Positions 24,906-34,148 of a DNA stretch of 47,105 nt are shown here, piece by piece. The notes under the pieces were generated by a model, which was given only the letters and a program-made list of their open reading frames with translations, was not told where the DNA came from and searched no databases. Made by a program: the position numbers and the translations under genes. Within the stretch, counting starts at the first letter, position 1; each line of letters begins with the position of its first letter. Source of the DNA: JANYCG01 sp031431035 (GTDB taxonomy: Bacteria; Pseudomonadota; Gammaproteobacteria; Burkholderiales; Burkholderiaceae_C); contig JANPCR010000028.1 of the NCBI GenBank assembly GCA_031431035.1, forward strand, positions 1 to 47,105. Direction: 5' to 3'.

Positions 24906-26018
24906 TCAAAAAAGCCTGACAAACAACCAGGCAGCAGCCGCCGCAAAAGGCAAGGTTGCAACCCAGGACAGCAACACCGCACGAAGCGCTGGCCAATTCA
25001 GCGTTTTGGCGCTCGACCCCACACCAGCGATGGAACCCACCGACACATGGGTGGTTGACACAGGCAGACCCAACTTGCTGGCCATCAACACCAGGCTGGC
25101 CGTGACCAGGTTGGCCAGCAAACCTTGGGTGTCGTCCAGCTTGTTGACACGCTGGCTCATGGTTTCTGCCACCCTTCGCGCAAACACGAGGCCACCGATG
25201 GCCATCAAAGCCGCCACCATGGCAATGGACCCAGTAGGTTTGAAAACCTGTGCAGCAATCAACAACGCCGCCAGCTTGGGCGTGTCATTCAGGCCACGGG
25301 CAAAGCAAATGGCCGCAGCGGAGGCAATGTGCAGGCCCGTTTTGAGCTTAGCTGCCGATAACTTGACAGCTGTATCTTGGGTATCGCAAATGGCCTCCGT
25401 GCCCATCATGAGTATGGGCATAACCGCGCGGCGCACAGGCATGCCAACGCCCTGGCTTGAGCTCATCGCCAAGGGGCTTGCCACCGGAAGATCAGACGCG
25501 ACCACACAAACGCAGTCGCCCTGCGCAGCCGCCTTTGCAAGGCGTTTGGCAAACAATTTGTACACCAAAAGACCTAAACCTGCGGCCAAAAATGGACTAA
25601 GCAGCAGGGGCACAAAAAAGGAACTGACGAGCTTTTGAAAATTAACATCGCCACCTACCTGCCCCATGCCTGCACCGACCAAACCTCCAATCAAGGCATG
25701 CGTGGTCGATATCGGAAAACCTAGCCGCGTCGCGACAAACACGGTCATTGCTGCGCCAAATCCGACGCTCAAAATAAAATTGGGTGCGCTGGCAATCGAA
25801 TTGGGCACCAAACCTCTGCCAGAAAACTGCTGCACTAGCGTATCAGCTAACCACAGCGATGCAAGGCTGCCCGCCACCGTCGCCAGAGTTGCCAAGATCA
25901 AGGCCTGCCGATAATTCAGCGTGTCTGACCCCCACACTGTGGCAAAACCCTTGAAGTTGTCGTTGGCGCCGTTGTTGAACGCCAAAAACAGGGCCACCGC
26001 AATCATTGCGATTTCCAC
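24906..26018 (-). CDS. PiT family inorganic phosphate transporter
   Basis: The 370-residue membrane protein has the two inverted PiT signature repeats: FLAFNNGANDNFKGFATVWG near the N terminus and ARGLNDTPKLAALL in the middle, each followed by a GFPISTTHALIGG / GLPVSTTHVSVGS motif. About ten hydrophobic segments are visible. A central loop holds GDCVCVVA. PiT carriers move phosphate with a cation across the inner membrane and generally admit arsenate. The GTG start at 26016-26018 begins the conserved N terminus and lies 10 bp after the ArsM-like gene's stop, so the two form an operon. The context suggests arsenate or phosphate supply for arsenosugar synthesis. Confidence 0.93.
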   Translation of the reverse strand: MEIAMIAVALFLAFNNGANDNFKGFATVWGSDTLNYRQALILATLATVAGSLASLWLADTLVQQFSGRGLVPNSIASAPNFILSVGFGAAMTVFVATRLGFPISTTHALIGGLVGAGMGQVGGDVNFQKLVSSFFVPLLLSPFLAAGLGLLVYKLFAKRLAKAAAQGDCVCVVASDLPVASPLAMSSSQGVGMPVRRAVMPILMMGTEAICDTQDTAVKLSAAKLKTGLHIASAAAICFARGLNDTPKLAALLIAAQVFKPTGSIAMVAALMAIGGLVFARRVAETMSQRVNKLDDTQGLLANLVTASLVLMASKLGLPVSTTHVSVGSIAGVGSSAKTLNWPALRAVLLSWVATLPFAAAAAWLFVRLF

Positions 26019-26028
26019 CTGGCAGCCC

Positions 26029-27069
26029 TTAACAGCAGGCCAATGCCGCCGCGCCGTCCACCGTCAATTCAAACGGCAAATTCGAACCACAACCCTCGAA
26101 GATGCCGTAATGCCGACTGAAGTCTCCGATGAAGTCGAAATGGGCTGCAAAGCGAGTTTCATGCAGCATGCGCCAGGTGTTGCCACACACTGGAAAGACG
26201 CGACCCGTCTCGATGTTGTGGTGTTTGTCCAGCATGAAGCGATCCGGGTGGTCTGAAATGCTGCCACGGTAAACCACGGCTTGGCCATAGTCTTCGCAAG
26301 CCGTCTCCAGACCGTCGATTTTAAAAAGCCGGTAAGTGGCTGAATAAAAACGCAAATTACCGACTCTGGGGGCCAACGCGGGGTCGGTGATTTCAAGCGG
26401 GCGGTCAGTCACCAAACGCGGGTCGGCAAAGCCATGCTGGTGTGACAAACGCAAAAAATCGTTCCAGTACAAGGCACCACCCAGACATTCTCCGTACAAA
26501 ACCGAGTCATTGCGCACGGCGTCTGGCACGCGGCGGTCAGCGTAAACGTCTGAAAAGAAGAATTCACCGCCATTTTTGAGCAGGCGATGCACGCCGCGCA
26601 TCACGGCATCTTTGTCGGGCGACAAATTGACCACACAGTTGGACACGATCACGTCAAAGCTGCCAGGCTCCAGGTTCAAGTCTTCCAAACGCTCGATATA
26701 ACCATGCAAAAACTTCACATTGTCAAAACCAAACACCTGCGTGTGGTGCGCGCGGTGCTTTTCCGCAATGGCCAGTTGCTCGTCGGTCATGTCAACACCC
26801 ACCACTTCACCTGTGGGGCCGACCAATTGGGCCAGCGCGTAAACGTCACGGCCCGAGCCACAACCCAGGTCCAGCACGCGGCAGCCTTCCAGTTTGGGCG
26901 GACACACCAGGCCGCAGCCGTAATAGCGCGACAGCACATCGGGGTGAATGCGCCCCAACAAGGGCTTTAACCACTCAGGAATCTGGCTGATATCGCAACA
27001 GGCGCTGGTTTTGAGATCGGCCGTGCTTTGAAGTTGGCGACCGTAATAATCTTGAACAATATCGTGCAT
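26029..27069 (-). CDS. arsM: ArsM-like arsenite methyltransferase
   Basis: The 346-residue protein has a SAM-binding Rossmann domain (VLDLGCGSGRDVYALAQLVG, 65-84; VVGVDMTDEQL, 89-99) and the cysteine pattern of arsenite methyltransferases. Those cysteines are C24/C25, C52/C56, C145 in SNCVVNLSP and C195 in YGECLGGALY. ArsM adds methyl groups from SAM to As(III). A C-terminal extension (about 250-346) ends in AALACC, an additional Cys pair. The start codon is the clear ATG at 27067-27069. With arsS and the two transferases opposite, the likely product is dimethylarsenite for arsenosugar synthesis. A generic methyltransferase is the main alternative. Confidence 0.87.
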   Translation of the reverse strand: MHDIVQDYYGRQLQSTADLKTSACCDISQIPEWLKPLLGRIHPDVLSRYYGCGLVCPPKLEGCRVLDLGCGSGRDVYALAQLVGPTGEVVGVDMTDEQLAIAEKHRAHHTQVFGFDNVKFLHGYIERLEDLNLEPGSFDVIVSNCVVNLSPDKDAVMRGVHRLLKNGGEFFFSDVYADRRVPDAVRNDSVLYGECLGGALYWNDFLRLSHQHGFADPRLVTDRPLEITDPALAPRVGNLRFYSATYRLFKIDGLETACEDYGQAVVYRGSISDHPDRFMLDKHHNIETGRVFPVCGNTWRMLHETRFAAHFDFIGDFSRHYGIFEGCGSNLPFELTVDGAAALACC

Positions 27070-27135
27070 CAGAATGGAACCTTGAGAAAAAAAGTGACTG
27101 GTGAAAGGTCGTTTGAACGGCAGCCTTATTACAGG

Positions 27136-27141
27136 TTGACA
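27136..27141 (+). promoter_or_regulatory. -35-like hexamer upstream of the ElyC-like gene
   Basis: A consensus TTGACA lies 90 bp upstream of the ATG at 27230, but the expected -10 position holds only a poor match. Low support. Confidence 0.3.
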
Positions 27142-27229
27142 ATTATGCGGCCTTCAAGATCCTTTGTTGTTGGCTCTGGATGGGTTAGCGCCGTCTGGCC
27201 TTCCCGCTTTGCATTTTTCTGAAATAACC

Positions 27230-28024
27230 ATGTTCATCGCCTCCAAATTGCTTGCCTTTGCAACCCAGCCCATTGCCTGGGTGCTGACTTTGCTGTTTCT
27301 CGGTTTGATCTGCCTGCGGCAACAGCCCAAGCTGGGCGCCCGCCTCTGCTGGGCGGCTTTGCTGGTGCTGGCGGCCCTGGGTTGGCAGCCCCTGCCCGAC
27401 ACCTTGCTGCGACATTTGGAAGGCCAAAGCCCATCCATCGACCAAACGGACAATTTGCAGGTCTACGCGGGCGTGGTGGTGCTGGGCGGCGCGTTGGAGC
27501 CCGCTCACGTGTGGCACGCCAATGGGGTTGAACGCAAACCGGGTTTGGGGCAAATCGCCTTGAATGACGCGGGCGAACGCATGGTGGCAGCCGCGTCGCT
27601 GGCCAAACAGCACCCGCAGTTGGTGATGCTGTTCACTGGCGGTGAGGGCGAATTGGCCGCCCAAAGCCTGACCGAAGCCGACCGCGCCCGCATATTTTTC
27701 AACAGCATGGGCGTGCCGACCGAGCAAATGCGCTACGAGTCCGAGTCGCACACGACCTATGAAAATGCGATTTTCAGCGCCAAAGTGGCGGGCGTTGACA
27801 TTCAAAAGCCTTGGCTGCTGCTGACTTCTGCCTCGCACATGCCGCGCTCTTTGGCGACGTTTCGCAAAGCCGGGTGGAACGTCACGGCCTACCCGGTTGA
27901 TTTCCAAACCAGTGACCAGATTCAGTGGACGCGCTACTTTTTTGTGCGAAGCGCAGAGCGCTGGCACTTGGCGCTGCATGAAATTGTGGGGCTTTGGGCG
28001 TACCGGCTTGCCGGGCGGGCTTGA
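27230..28024 (+). CDS. ElyC/YdcF family (DUF218) envelope protein
   Basis: The 264-residue protein has two N-terminal membrane helices (residues about 10-25 and 37-53) and a periplasmic DUF218 domain. Conserved parts are YAGVVVLGGALEP, ERMVAAASLAKQHPQLVMLF, FTGGEGELA, YESESHTTYENAIFSAK and LLTSASHMPRSLATFRKAGW. E. coli ElyC of this family is linked to envelope integrity and enterobacterial common antigen/lipid carrier metabolism; the biochemical activity is unsettled. ATG 27230 opens the first membrane helix and is preferred over a longer frame. It is divergent from the ArsM-like gene and converges with the CorC-like gene. Confidence 0.85.
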   Translation: MFIASKLLAFATQPIAWVLTLLFLGLICLRQQPKLGARLCWAALLVLAALGWQPLPDTLLRHLEGQSPSIDQTDNLQVYAGVVVLGGALEPAHVWHANGVERKPGLGQIALNDAGERMVAAASLAKQHPQLVMLFTGGEGELAAQSLTEADRARIFFNSMGVPTEQMRYESESHTTYENAIFSAKVAGVDIQKPWLLLTSASHMPRSLATFRKAGWNVTAYPVDFQTSDQIQWTRYFFVRSAERWHLALHEIVGLWAYRLAGRA

Positions 28025-28075
28025 GCGGGAATCGCCACGTCCTGCCCCAACCAGATCCAACCAGACCCGACCAAC

Positions 28076-29398
28076 TCAGCCAGCTTTGCCCACTTTGCCT
28101 TCAATGGGCACGGCAATGCGCGATGCCAGCACTTTGTCAATGCGCCGCCCGTCCAGGTCCACCACCTCAAACAGCCAATCGGCGCAGGCTATGCGCGCAC
28201 CCGTGGTGGGCAAACTGCCTGACACCGCCATCAGCAAGCCCGCCACGGTGTTGTAACGGCCCCTGTCTTCAGCGGGAAGCTCTTCAATTTCAAGGCGAAC
28301 CTTGAGTTCGCCCACGGGCATCAAGCCGTCCAGCAGCCAAGTGCCGTCATCGCGCTGGGTGGCCCAGGCATCGGCTTGGGCTTTGGGCTGCAGTTCGCCC
28401 GTGATGGCTTCCAGCAGGTCGCCGGGCGTCAGCAGGCCCTGCACCACGCCATATTCGTCCACCACAAACACCATGCGCCCTGCGCGCTCTCTAAATTGTT
28501 CTAAAAGTTCCATGCCGGTCAGGGTTTCGGGCACGAACACGGCGGCTTGCATGTGCGCGTCAATACTGCCGACATGGCCGTTGCCCAATTGCAGCAAACG
28601 GCCCACACTGATGATGCCCACCACGTCGTCCAGCGAGCCGCGACACACTGGGTACCAAGAATGGGCACCACGTTCGCCGCCCGTGCCCGCCAGGTGCAGG
28701 CTGGTGGCCACCGAATGGCTGGCGTCCAGCCACTCGATGTCAGTGCGCGGCACCATGAGCGAGGTAAGGGGCCGGTCGTCGAGCTGAAACACGTTTTGCA
28801 CCATCTGGTGTTCATGGTGTTCGATCACCCCGGCGTCGCGCCCTTCTTCCAGGCTGGCTGTGATTTCCTCTTCGGTCACGGCGCGCGCGGCATTGGTGTC
28901 GATGCGCAGCAACTTCAGGGTGCCTTGCGTCGTGGCGGACAGCAATTTAACGAATGGGCTGGCAATTTTGGCCAACCACAGCATGGGCCGCGACACCCAT
29001 CTGGCCACCAGTTCGGGGTACAACTGGCCGATGCGCTTGGGCACCAGTTCGCCAAAAATAATGGTGGTAAACGTAATAACCGTGACCACAATCGCGGTGG
29101 CGGAGATTTTGGACGCCTTGTCGCTCACACCCCAACCCTGCAGCCACAGCCCGACGCCTTCGCTGAACGCCGCTTCGCCCACAATGCCATTCAACACGCC
29201 AATCGAGGTGATGCCGACCTGAACCGTCGATAAAAACCGCGTCGGGTTGCTTAAAAGCGTCAGCGCTGCAGTGGCACCCAGATCGCCCGCCTCGGACATG
29301 GCGGCTAGGCGCGCCTTGCGGCTGGCCGCCAAAGCCAGTTCTGACATGGCAAACACGCCATTGAGCAAGGTCAGAAAAACGATCAGTAAAAATTCCAT
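28076..29398 (-). CDS. HlyC/CorC family transporter (CNNM-CBS-CorC architecture)
   Basis: The 440-residue protein has an N-terminal CNNM/DUF21 membrane domain (FLLIVFLTLLNGVFAMSELA onwards, about residues 1-190, with FGELVPKRIG), a CBS pair (about 215-345; MVPRTDIEWLDAS and MVFVVDEYGVVQGLLTPGDL) and a C-terminal CorC_HlyC domain (DGTWLLDGLMPVGELKVRL). Such proteins sit in the inner membrane and are linked to magnesium/cobalt efflux or homeostasis. The old hemolysin name is misleading. ATG 29396-29398 opens the first helix. It is divergent from apaH with only 23 bp between starts. Confidence 0.9.
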   Translation of the reverse strand: MEFLLIVFLTLLNGVFAMSELALAASRKARLAAMSEAGDLGATAALTLLSNPTRFLSTVQVGITSIGVLNGIVGEAAFSEGVGLWLQGWGVSDKASKISATAIVVTVITFTTIIFGELVPKRIGQLYPELVARWVSRPMLWLAKIASPFVKLLSATTQGTLKLLRIDTNAARAVTEEEITASLEEGRDAGVIEHHEHQMVQNVFQLDDRPLTSLMVPRTDIEWLDASHSVATSLHLAGTGGERGAHSWYPVCRGSLDDVVGIISVGRLLQLGNGHVGSIDAHMQAAVFVPETLTGMELLEQFRERAGRMVFVVDEYGVVQGLLTPGDLLEAITGELQPKAQADAWATQRDDGTWLLDGLMPVGELKVRLEIEELPAEDRGRYNTVAGLLMAVSGSLPTTGARIACADWLFEVVDLDGRRIDKVLASRIAVPIEGKVGKAG

Positions 29399-29421
29399 CA
29401 AATCGGCGTGAAAATAAACAT

Positions 29422-30270
29422 ATGGCACTTTACTTGATTGGTGATCTTCAGGGCTGCGATGAACCCTTGCAGCGCTTGCTGGACGAAATCGCGTTTTCGC
29501 CCAGCCGCGACACACTTTATTTTTTGGGTGATTTGGTCAACCGGGGGCCCGCTTCTGCGGCGGTTTTGCAGCGGCTGATGCAATTGGGCGAATCGGCAAA
29601 GTGCCTTCTGGGCAACCACGACCTGCACCTGCTGGCCGTGGCCCATGGGGTGCGCCAACCTGGCAAAAGCGACACGTTGCAGCAGGTTTTGCAAGCGTCC
29701 AAGCGCGCAGACATGCTGCATTGGCTGGCCCAGCAGCCCCTGGCAATTTCAAAAAAAATAGCAAACCAGCATTACTTGATGGTTCACGCAGGCGTTTTGC
29801 CCCAATGGAGCGCCGACCAAACCATGGCCTTGGCAGGCGAGGTCGAGGCGGTGTTGCGCAGCCCCGACCTGGGCGACTTTTTGCACCAGATGTATGGCAA
29901 CCAACCCGCCGCCTGGCGCGATGACCTGCGTGGATCGGCGCGTTTGCGGCTCATCGTCAATGCGCTCACCCGAATTCGATTTTGCACGCCCAGCGGCGAG
30001 ATGGAGTTTGACGCCAAAGGCCTGCGCGCTATTGACGCACCCGCCGGATTTGTGCCGTGGTTTGACGCGCCAAACCGCCAAACGGCGACTGTCACCGTAG
30101 CATTTGGGCATTGGTCAACCCTGGGCTGGCTGGATCGCCCCGACCTGTTGAGCCTGGATTCGGGCTGCGTGTGGGGTGGAAGTTTGAGTGCGCTGCGCTT
30201 GAAGGAACCTGAAGCGCCATCAGGCCAAAACCTGCCGCAAACCCTGTTTCAGGTGAAATGTGAGTGCTAA
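29422..30270 (+). CDS. apaH: Bis(5'-nucleosyl)-tetraphosphatase, symmetrical
   Basis: ApaH hydrolyses Ap4A to two ADP, limiting the alarmone and reversing Np4A capping of RNA. The 282-residue protein has the PPP-family metallophosphatase signatures GDLQGC (residues 7-12), FLGDLVNRGP, LLGNHDLHLLA and the later GHWSTLGWL. The length is normal. The cytoplasmic enzyme is encoded divergently from the CorC-like gene with a 23-bp gap, so the promoters overlap. A perfect GAACCTGCAGGTTC hairpin with a T-run 6 bp past the stop is its probable terminator. Confidence 0.96.
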   Translation: MALYLIGDLQGCDEPLQRLLDEIAFSPSRDTLYFLGDLVNRGPASAAVLQRLMQLGESAKCLLGNHDLHLLAVAHGVRQPGKSDTLQQVLQASKRADMLHWLAQQPLAISKKIANQHYLMVHAGVLPQWSADQTMALAGEVEAVLRSPDLGDFLHQMYGNQPAAWRDDLRGSARLRLIVNALTRIRFCTPSGEMEFDAKGLRAIDAPAGFVPWFDAPNRQTATVTVAFGHWSTLGWLDRPDLLSLDSGCVWGGSLSALRLKEPEAPSGQNLPQTLFQVKCEC

Positions 30271-30275
30271 ATGGC

Positions 30276-30395
30276 AAAAAAGAACCTGCAGGTTCTTTTT
30301 TTCTAAAAATCGATGAAAATAGTCAAAATATGAATCAAATAGGCCTCTAGCTCTCGAATAATATAGATAGTTTGCTATATATTTTATAGCAAACT
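30276..30395 (-). repeat. Dispersed repeat, copy C, with terminator-like palindrome
   Basis: The palindrome GAACCTGCAGGTTC with flanking A/T runs lies at 30276-30301. The core (CTAGAGGCC on the minus strand) follows, then a perfect AGTTTGCTATA/TATAGCAAACT inverted repeat (11-bp arms, 5-bp spacer; 30369-30395). It sits between the convergent apaH and rhlE stops and can terminate both. Confidence 0.85.
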
Positions 30396-30492
30396 AAACG
30401 ACTCTTCAAGTTATCAATTCAAGTCGCATTGCCAACTTGCTTTGCGTTTTTGCCAACTGTCTCGGCTTGACCCGCCCGCCAAACCGGCAGAT

Positions 30493-32295
30493 TCAGACCA
30501 CCGGCGTGGCAGATTTGAAAAGCGCCGCCACCCGCTGCTTGGGCTTGATGTTGGCTGAAATGCTGCGCACGGCGCGCTTGACGGTCGGCTCCCAAGCTGG
30601 GGCGGCATCAGCATCGGTGCTGACGGCGGCTTCGTAGGGTTTGTCAAAAAACGGATCGCGCGAGACGGGCGCGGGGCGCGAAAAGTCTCGGCGCGGCGCA
30701 CGGGACGTTTCGCGGCTGCTGTCTCGGCTCGAATCTCGGCTTGAATCTCGGCTTGTGTCGCGGCTGAAATCGCGGCTGGATTCCCGGCCACTGTCCCGGC
30801 CACCTTCCCGCCCGCGTTCGCGACCCGCGTCCTGCGCGTTGTCGCTGCTGTCGTCGCGCCCTGCGTACATGCGCCGTCCGTCGTTGATGCGGCCCTGCTT
30901 GCGAATATCGGGGGCGTCTTCGTCAAATTCGATGGCTTCGAGCTCAATTTTGGATTTGAGCAATTTTTCAATGTCCCCCACCAAACGGGCGTCGGATTTG
31001 GACACAAAACTCACTGCCAAGCCTGAAGCGCCAGCACGGCCCGTTCGGCCAATGCGGTGAATGTAGTCTTCCGCGTTGAACGGAATGTCGAAATTGAACA
31101 CGGCGGGCACGTCTTTGATGTCCAGCCCGCGGGCGGCCACGTCGGTGCAGACCAGCAGGTCAACTTCGCCTTTTTTGAACGCATCCAGGGCTTTCAAGCG
31201 CTCGTCCTGGCTCTTGTCGCCGTGCAGCGCGGTGGTTTTCAGGCCTTCGCGCTCCAGGGAACGGGCCAAGCGGGCGCAGCCCAACTTGCTGTTCACAAAG
31301 ACAAAAGCCTGCTTCATGCCGCGTTTTTTCAGAATTTGGTGCAAGGCGTGGCGTTTGTCGTCGTCGCCCACACTGTAGAAATGCTGCTCCACGGTTGACG
31401 CAGCCGCGTTGGACCGGGCCACCTCAATCGTCACCGGGTCTTGCAAATAGCTGCTGGCCAAACGCTTAATTTCAGACGAGAACGTGGCTGAAAAGAGCAA
31501 GGTCGTGCGCTGTTTGGGCAGGTAACTCAAAATGCGCTGCAAATCGGGCAAAAAGCCGATGTCCAGCATGCGATCGGCTTCGTCCAGCACCACGTACTCC
31601 ACCTGGTTCAGCACCGCCGACTTGGCTTCAATATGGTCCAGCAAACGCCCAGGCGTAGCCACCAGGACTTCAACCCCGGCCTTCAGTTCCAGGGTTTGCG
31701 GCTTCATGTCCATGCCGCCAAACACCACCGCCGTGCGCAAATTCGTGTACCTGGCGTAGGCTTTGACGGCTTTGGCAACCTGGTCTGCCAGCTCGCGCGT
31801 GGGCAGCAGCACCAGCGCGCGCACTGGATGGCGGGCGGGCGATGTGGAGCTGTTTTCGTGCTTCAGCATGCGTTGCAGCAAGGGCAGCGAGAACGCGGCC
31901 GTTTTGCCAGTGCCGGTTTGGGCGGCACCCATCACGTCGCGGCCTTGCAAAACAACTGGAATCGCTTGCGCCTGAATCGGCGTCATGGACTCGTAACCCA
32001 GTTCGGCTACCGCGCGGGCCAGGGGTTCGGCCAGTTGCAATTGCGAAAACGAGTCAAGGCGGGACGATTCGGCCAGCTGGGCCGCGGCCAAGTGGCCCGG
32101 CGTGATGACGTTGGGGTCGTACACCGTGGCAGGCGCGTCTGTCGACTCGGGCTGTGCAAATGGGGCCGATTGGTCCGATGAATCAGGTGATGCAGAGGAA
32201 GCTGCGGATGAAGCATTCACCAGCACGGGGCCCGCCTCAGTGGGGCTGGGCGGGGCGTCAAGGGCTGAACTGGGTTCGGTAGCGGTGTGAATCAT
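30493..32295 (-). CDS. rhlE: DEAD-box RNA helicase RhlE-like
   Basis: The 600-residue protein unwinds RNA using ATP and probably acts in ribosome assembly or RNA decay. An acidic low-complexity N-terminal extension (about 70 residues) precedes the helicase core: Q motif, AAQTGTGKTAAFSLP (motif I), TPGRLLD, VVLDEADRMLDIGF (motif II), LLFSATFSSEI (motif III), TDVAARGLDIKDV and YIHRIGRTGRAG (motif VI). A long basic tail follows with R-D-S-S-type repeats (RDSSRDSSRDSSRETSR), encoded by 12-bp tandem repeats near 30710-30790. ATG 32293-32295 is chosen over a TTG 36 bp upstream. The tail probably binds RNA. Confidence 0.92.
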   Translation of the reverse strand: MIHTATEPSSALDAPPSPTEAGPVLVNASSAASSASPDSSDQSAPFAQPESTDAPATVYDPNVITPGHLAAAQLAESSRLDSFSQLQLAEPLARAVAELGYESMTPIQAQAIPVVLQGRDVMGAAQTGTGKTAAFSLPLLQRMLKHENSSTSPARHPVRALVLLPTRELADQVAKAVKAYARYTNLRTAVVFGGMDMKPQTLELKAGVEVLVATPGRLLDHIEAKSAVLNQVEYVVLDEADRMLDIGFLPDLQRILSYLPKQRTTLLFSATFSSEIKRLASSYLQDPVTIEVARSNAAASTVEQHFYSVGDDDKRHALHQILKKRGMKQAFVFVNSKLGCARLARSLEREGLKTTALHGDKSQDERLKALDAFKKGEVDLLVCTDVAARGLDIKDVPAVFNFDIPFNAEDYIHRIGRTGRAGASGLAVSFVSKSDARLVGDIEKLLKSKIELEAIEFDEDAPDIRKQGRINDGRRMYAGRDDSSDNAQDAGRERGREGGRDSGRESSRDFSRDTSRDSSRDSSRDSSRETSRAPRRDFSRPAPVSRDPFFDKPYEAAVSTDADAAPAWEPTVKRAVRSISANIKPKQRVAALFKSATPVV

Positions 32296-32477
32296 TAAAA
32301 CGTCAAGGGATAAAGGGTGAACCTGCTGCAAAACACGTGACCCACCACTGGCATTCCAATGGGTTTCGTGAGGTTTGGCAAAGTTCTGGCACCCTTTGAT
32401 CCAGAAAAATCTCTGTCCTAGGGCAAACCTCCATTATCCGCTATGTCTGCGCCCTGCACTTCAGGGGGCGCAAAACC

Positions 32478-33362
32478 TTAAATTTGGCGTGCAGAAAAGG
32501 TGTCACAGCCCTTCACACTGCCGTTTTGCAGGCCGTTATTGAACCAGCGGGCTCGCTGCGCACTGGTGCCATGCGTGAAGCTCTCGGGCACCACGCGCCC
32601 GCCACCACCTTTTTGTAGGGCGTCGTCGCCAATTTTGGCAGCAGCGTTCATGGCTTCTTCCACGTCGCCATTTTCAAGAATTTGGCGGGATTTTTGCGCA
32701 TGGTGCGCCCAAACGCCCGCAAAACAATCGGCTTGCAGCTCAAGGCGCACACTCAATGCGTTGAACTCGGTCTGGCTGACGCGGCCTCGCCTTTCCTCCA
32801 TTTTGGCGCTGATGCCCAGCAGGTTTTGCACGTGGTGCCCCACTTCATGGGCAATCACGTAAGCCTGCGCAAAGTCACCGGGCGCACCCAATCTGTCTTT
32901 GAGGGTTTGGTAAAAAGCCAGGTCAATATAGACTTTTTGGTCGCCTGGGCAATAAAACGGGCCCATTGCCGCTTCGCCGCCGCCGCATGCTGTTTGGGTG
33001 GCACCGCGAAACAAAACAAGTTTGGGCTCGCTGTACTTGGCACCGCCTTTGGTGAAGACATCTTTCCACACGTCTTCGGTGTCGGCAAGCACAGTGCCGA
33101 CAAATTTGGCCATGCGGTCGTCCGCAGGCGGGCGCTGGGCAGGGCCCTGGGCCACTTGGGCCTGGGGCGCTTCGCCGCCACCCAGAATGCCCAAAACCGT
33201 CATCGGGTTGATGCCAAAAAAGTAGGACGCCGCCAACGCAATCACGATGGAGCCAATGCCAATGCCGCGCCCGCCGATGCCGCCCCGACCACCGCCACCA
33301 CCGCTGCCGTCACCCCGGCGGTCTTCAACGTTCTCAGATTCGCGATTGCCTTCCCATTTCAT
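32478..33362 (-). CDS. ypfJ: YpfJ family neutral zinc metallopeptidase
   Basis: The 294-residue protein has a short Gly/Arg-rich head, one membrane helix (about residues 36-50), and a zincin-like catalytic domain with AYVIAHEVGHHVQNLLG (HEVGH, 172-176). LELQADCFAGVWAHHA provides the third ligand region. This matches the YpfJ/KPN_02809 family of predicted neutral zinc proteases, anchored in the inner membrane with the catalytic part in the periplasm. Substrate unknown. ATG 33360-33362 has a strong AAGGAG upstream, better than the longer frame. It is divergent from pcp. Confidence 0.9.
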   Translation of the reverse strand: MKWEGNRESENVEDRRGDGSGGGGGRGGIGGRGIGIGSIVIALAASYFFGINPMTVLGILGGGEAPQAQVAQGPAQRPPADDRMAKFVGTVLADTEDVWKDVFTKGGAKYSEPKLVLFRGATQTACGGGEAAMGPFYCPGDQKVYIDLAFYQTLKDRLGAPGDFAQAYVIAHEVGHHVQNLLGISAKMEERRGRVSQTEFNALSVRLELQADCFAGVWAHHAQKSRQILENGDVEEAMNAAAKIGDDALQKGGGGRVVPESFTHGTSAQRARWFNNGLQNGSVKGCDTFSARQI

Positions 33363-33431
33363 ACTGGCTCCTTGGTCGGTCGTTGGTTTCACAGCGCAGC
33401 CTGACGGGTCCAATTGCGCTAAATTAGACGC

Positions 33432-34148
33432 ATGGTACAACGCAAGTCGCAGCCGCCCCAGCAGGCCAAACCCTCAGCCCAGGCGCGTGCCGCCAAACCC
33501 AGCGTTTTGCTGACTGGCTTTGACGCATTTGGGGGCGAAAGCATCAACCCAAGCTGGCTGGCGGTGCAGGCGCTGAAGGGTCGCCAAATTGCAGGGCACC
33601 GGGTGGTGGTGGAGCAATTGCCCACTGTGTTTGACGCGTCAATTGCCGCTTTGCGCGAGGCTTTGCTTAGCCACAACCCCCAATTGGTCATTTGTGTCGG
33701 CCAGGCCGGTGGCCGAAGTGCCTTGTCGATAGAGCGCGTCGCAATCAACGTCAACGACGCGCGCATTGCTGACAACCACCAGGCCCAGCCGATTGACACG
33801 CCAGTGGTGGCAGAGGGGCCTGCGGCCTATTTCAGCAGCCTGCCCATCAAAGCCATGGTGCGCGACCTGCTGCAGGCAGGCATTGCTGCAGAAGTCTCGC
33901 AAACCGCTGGCACTTTTGTCTGTAACCATGTGTTTTATGGCTTGATGCACTTTTTGGCGACGCAGCGCGGGCTTAAAAAGTCCCCATTCAAAACAACACG
34001 GGGCGGTTTTGTGCACGTGCCGTTTGCCACCGGTCAAGGTAACCCCTCTATGGCGCTGCTTGACATGGCGCGTGGGCTGCATATTGCGGTGCGCTGCGCG
34101 CTGGCGAACCAGCAAGACGTTTCAATCGGCGCAGGGGCGATTCATTGA
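33432..34148 (+). CDS. pcp: Pyroglutamyl-peptidase I
   Basis: The 238-residue protein is a C15 cysteine peptidase that removes N-terminal pyroglutamate from peptides. The conserved layout is LLTGFDAFGGESINPSW (27-43), VGQAGGRSALSIERVAIN with the catalytic Glu101, TAGTFVCNHVFYGLMH with Cys164, and GGFVHVPFAT with His195. The Cys-His spacing is a little longer than in canonical Pcp because of an extra Lys/Arg segment. The first 22 residues are a non-conserved basic head. Its stop overlaps the start of the next gene, so it heads a coupled operon with the adenosine deaminase-like gene. Confidence 0.92.
   Translation: MVQRKSQPPQQAKPSAQARAAKPSVLLTGFDAFGGESINPSWLAVQALKGRQIAGHRVVVEQLPTVFDASIAALREALLSHNPQLVICVGQAGGRSALSIERVAINVNDARIADNHQAQPIDTPVVAEGPAAYFSSLPIKAMVRDLLQAGIAAEVSQTAGTFVCNHVFYGLMHFLATQRGLKKSPFKTTRGGFVHVPFATGQGNPSMALLDMARGLHIAVRCALANQQDVSIGAGAIH

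Noticed and set aside
27185..28060. 291-codon minus-strand frame opposite the ElyC-like gene
   Set aside because: The plus-strand product has conserved DUF218 motifs; the antisense frame has none.
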